64,000 bases of DNA from Warburgia ugandensis (Eukaryota > Streptophyta > Magnoliopsida > Canellales > Canellaceae), in NCBI GenBank assembly GCA_035236585.1, contig CP141134.1, forward strand, positions 20,018,414 to 20,082,413, written 5' to 3'. The notes below the pieces were generated by a model. That model made no database searches. It was given only the letters and a program-made list of their open reading frames with translations, and was not told the origin of the DNA. The translations under genes were made by a program, and so were the position numbers. Below, one piece after another: positions 60,346-64,000 of the stretch (position 1 is its first letter; every line of letters begins with the position of its first letter).

Positions 60346-63300
60346 CATCATCATCAAGACCTTATCCCAATTAAGGGTTGGCCACATCAATCTTATTTAT
60401 CAATTCCTCTCTATTAAGTACCATGGCTTCATTTAGTTCCAATGTTTTTAAATCTTTCCTCACAACTTCTATCCACGTTCTTTTGACCCTTCCCCTTACC
60501 TTTTTAGAACCTTCTACTTACATTGCCTCACTCCTAACCAGTGTTGTTTTCAGTCTCCTTTGGACATGTCCAAACCATCTAAGTCTAATATCCCTCATCT
60601 TGTTACCTATTGGTGCTACCCCTAATTTTTTGCTAATATTTTCATTCCTAATTATGTCCTTTCTTATCTTACCACTCATCCATCTCAACATCCTCATTTC
60701 TGCAATGATCATCCCATGAGCATGATGTTCCTTAACTGCCCAACACTCTAATTCATAGAGCATTACTAGCCTTATGGGCATCTTATAGAATTTTTCTTTT
60801 AGTTTGAGTGGCACCCACCGATCACACAAAGCTGCAAATGCACATCTCCATTTGTTCAAACCCACTCGGATTCTCTAGGTAATCTCCCTCTCAATCTCTC
60901 CACTCTCATGAATCATTTATCCTAAGTGTCGAAAGTGGTCTTTTACGAGGACTTCTTAGTTATCAATCTTGATTGGTGTTCCACTCCTACTCCTATCCTT
61001 ACTAAAATTGCATTCCATATATTCTGTCTTAGTTTGGCTGATTTTAAATCCTTTAGATTCTAATGATTCTCTCCATAACTCTAGCTTTGTGTGTTACACC
61101 CTCCCTTGTCTCATCAAGTAAGACTATATCATTTACAAATAACAAGCACCAGGGAATCTCCTTTGTGCAGATGTTTTGTCAACTCATCCATAACCAACAC
61201 GAAAAGGTATGGGCTTAAAGACAATCCATGGTGCAATTCTAGTGTGATAGGGAAATCATCGGTTCCGCCACTAGCGGTCTTAACATTTGTTATCGCTCCC
61301 TCATACATATCTTTAATTATGTCTATATACCCCCGTGAAACCCCTTTCTCTCATAACATCCTCCATATTAACTCTCTAAAGACTTTATCATAAGCTTTCT
61401 CTAAGTCGATAAAGACCATGTGGAGGTCTTTCCTCCTCTCCCTATATTTCTCTACCAATTGTCTCAGTAAGAAAATAGCTTCCATGGTAGAACTCCCAAG
61501 CATGAAACCAAACTAATTCTCCGATACACTTGTCCTATGCGGTAGCCTCTTCTCAATCACTCTTTCAAAAAGTTTCATACTATGTCTCATAAGTTTGATC
61601 TCTCGATAATTAGTGCAGCTCTATTGTCTCCTTTATTCTTATAAATTGGTACAACAAATCTTTTCCTTCACTCATCAGGCATTTTCTTTGATTTTATAAT
61701 CATGTTAAATAACTTGGTCAACCAAACTACCCCAATATCTCCATATGCTTCCAAACCTCTATTGGAATACCAGTGGACCCCATGGCCTTTCCTGATTTCA
61801 TCTTTTCAAGGCTTCTTTCACTTCAGGTATTCTAATCCTACATTCATATCTATAATATCCAATGTTATTTAGATTTATAGTATTTTCAATCCCTATATTC
61901 TCAGAGCCATTATCATTTAACAATTTTTGAAAGTATGTTTTCGACTTTTGATCTCATCATCTTTGACTAGTACCCTTTGATCATCACTTCTAATGCACCT
62001 AACATGAACTAAGTCCTTACCCTTCTATTCTCTTATTTTTGCAAGTTTAAATATATCTTTCTCACTTTCTCTTGTTCCTAGTCTACTATAGAGCTCATCA
62101 TATGCCTTAAGTTTAGCCTCACTTACTATTCTCTTAGCAACCTTTTTAGCATTATTATATTCTTCATAGTTTTTATTATTTCTAGTCTTTTGCCATGCTT
62201 TAAGACACATCCATTTTTCTTTAACAACTTTTTTCACTATTTCACTCCACCACCATGCTTCCTCTACTAATTGCCTTTTACCCTTAGATACTCCTAAAAC
62301 ATCTTTTGCCATTTTCTTAATAGACTCAGCCATATTAATCCACATGGTGTTTAATTCTGTTTCAAAGTTCTAGTTTCCTTCTACCATCAACTTATTTGTT
62401 AATGAGATTATTTTCTCTCCTTTTAAGTTCCACCACTTAGTTTTTAGATACCTATTAAGTTCATTTCCTTTCTTCCATTTTTTGATATGGATATCCATAA
62501 CCATTAACCTATGTTGTGAGATTAAACTCTCACTAGGTATCACCTTACAATCCTTACACATTAATTGTTCAGTATTCTTAAGTAGGAAAAAGTATATTTG
62601 GCTTTTATGAAGTCCACTTTTAAATGTTAGTGTTCATCCCTCTTCTTAAAGAGTGTATTTGCAATGGCCAGGTTATATGACAAAGCAAAATCGAGGATAG
62701 TTTTTCCCATCTTATTTCGTTCACCTCTACTATATCCTCCATGTATTCTACCGTATCCTTTATTTTCATTTCCTCCATGGCCATTTAAGTCTGCTCCTAT
62801 AAATATCCCCTCAATGTTGGGAATTTCTTGCATGACTCCCTCCATATCTTTCCAAAAATGTCTCTTAATGATATCTTCTAACCCTACTTGTGGTGCGTAT
62901 ACACTTATAACATTTATGATCTGCTCTCTTAGAACAAGTTTGATTATTATTATATCACTAATTCTTTTAAAATCTACAACTTTATCCTTTAATTATTTAT
63001 CCACTATTATTCTTATGTCATTTATGTTATTATCCTTTCCTACATACCATAATTTATGCTAATTGATTTATATAGCTTTGGACCCTTTCCACTTGGTTTC
63101 TTGGATACAAGTGATGTTGACTCTCCTACGTTTCATCGTGTGTACTAACTCCAAACTCTTACTTGCCAATGTCCTTATATTCCATGTGGCAATACGAATC
63201 TTATAATCTGAAGATATCCTATTTACCAACGCCCTTCTTGACCTCCATGGTATGAACCCATGTCCACTTTTCATTACACTTGGGTTTTGATGTAGCACAT

Positions 63301-63828
63301 TGCTTCCAAGGGGATGCTCTAGGAGCCCTTGCCCATTTTTCACTATACCCAGGATCCGATGTAGCACGTCACTTCTGGGGGAATGCCTTAGCAACCCTTG
63401 CCCATTTTTCACTACACCCAGGATTTGATGCAACACGTTCCTTATGGGGAACACCCTAGCTTGAGAGAATGTCAGTTTTTGATTCATGTCATGTTAGGGT
63501 TTCCATACTTTTAAGAAGCTGGAGATAATTTTCATTTCTTCCTTAGAAACTAATATACAAATGCATATTCATTACAAGCAGGAAAGAAATAACAAAATCT
63601 TCTTCAACTTCTCCCTTACTAGCTAGCACCTGATGTAAGAGGTGCCATACTTTTAAGAAGTTGGAGATGATTTTTACTTCTTTCTTACAAAATAATATAC
63701 AAATGCATATTCATTTGCAAGAAGGAAAGAAATAACAAAATCATCTTCAACTTCTCCCTTATTAGCTGGAACCTAATGCAAGACCCTCCTCCTTTTTTCA
63801 TCTGGACTTGGGACCGGCATTGGGGGAG
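60346..63828 (-). mobile_element. RTE-clade LINE, full-length copy (RTE-4)
   Basis: 3483 bp, minus strand, with an exact 20-bp target duplication. It begins CTCCCCCAATGCCGGTCCC at 63828 and ends with a GATGATGATG tail at 60346. In order: 5' leader; three in-frame 23-residue repeats (63436-63230); endonuclease start RIATWNIRTLASKSLELV and CIQETKWKG (about 63200-63070); endonuclease core GADLNGHGG and TILDFALSYNLAIANTLFKK (62845-62627); linker; RT; and the 3' domain (LKEKFYKMPIRLVMLYELEC, 60865-60518). Stops break the frame between modules, and the RT box reads FVND. The copy is dead, but less worn than RTE-2. Confidence 0.92.
62627..63230 (-). pseudogene. RTE-4 AP-endonuclease pseudogene
   Basis: Metal-dependent APE-type endonuclease that nicks the target DNA in LINE integration. 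Visible motifs are WNIRTL (N-terminal Asn box), QETKW (catalytic Glu) and GADLNGH (Asp/Asn box). A stop codon follows ETKWKGSKAI and a frame change precedes DMEGVMQEIPNIEG. The domain is therefore complete in outline but cannot be translated as one chain. Confidence 0.85.
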
Positions 63829-63848
63829 TTCAAGTTGAGATTTAACAT
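63829..63848. repeat. Target-site duplication of RTE-4 (right)
   Basis: Second copy of the 20-bp duplication at the element's 5' end. Confidence 0.92.
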
Positions 63849-64000
63849 AAAAAATTTTTTGAGTATTTTGTATCAAGTCAAGAAAATAGTTAAGATTCAT
63901 TATATGTGAAAGGGGAATTACTGCTCACCCCATTACGATTAAAGATATACAAGAGATATCTCCACAAAGGACAAAAAGGGAAATAAGAGAATTTCTCAGA

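Overview
The window is nuclear DNA of a flowering plant. The evidence is one spliced protein gene with GT-AG introns, plant-type LTR retrotransposons with initiator-Met-tRNA primer sites, plant RTE LINEs, tRNA-derived Au SINEs and AT-rich, methylation-worn repeat DNA. I cannot name the species. A 22-kb gene with a 12-kb transposon-filled intron fits a medium or large angiosperm genome. No operons, CRISPR arrays, phage genes or genuine tRNA genes are visible.

The only convincing protein gene is on the minus strand between 58231 and 36146. It encodes a plant homologue of RING finger protein 10 (RNF10), an E3 ubiquitin ligase. Nine coding exons join in phase with GT-AG junctions to give 775 residues. 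They carry a complete C3HC4 RING and the typical RNF10 downstream blocks, and end in GGRRY. The introns hold Au SINEs, an L1 LINE remnant, two MITE-like elements, and an RTE LINE fragment split by a 3.16-kb solo LTR.

From 1 to about 35 kb the window is nested retrotransposon sediment. 1-4032 is part of a large minus-strand LTR. 4033-7308 and 28.6-32.6 kb are oppositely oriented remnants of one family with a Tat-like Ty3 3' motif. 7322-10738 is a full-length RTE LINE with a 13-bp target duplication. 10811-28610 is a Ty1/copia remnant, recognisable by LTR, primer site, gag and protease traces. A 13.25-kb LTR element with about 4-kb LTRs and a non-coding 2.7-kb interior (target duplication ATAAA) split it. 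That element's own 5' LTR was later hit by a further LTR-like insertion carrying a long GA array and a 51-bp tandem array. A decayed 26S rRNA gene fragment lies inside the copia gag region. 32.6-35.0 kb is another decayed RTE copy.

58.2-60.3 kb is the gene's upstream flank. 60346-63828 is a second full-length RTE LINE with a 20-bp target duplication. Every transposon coding region examined is broken. The most unusual items are the nested order of insertions, the captured rDNA fragment, the in-frame 23-residue repeats ahead of the RTE endonuclease, and the two TIR elements inside the host gene's largest intron. I found nothing that clearly forms a new biological system.
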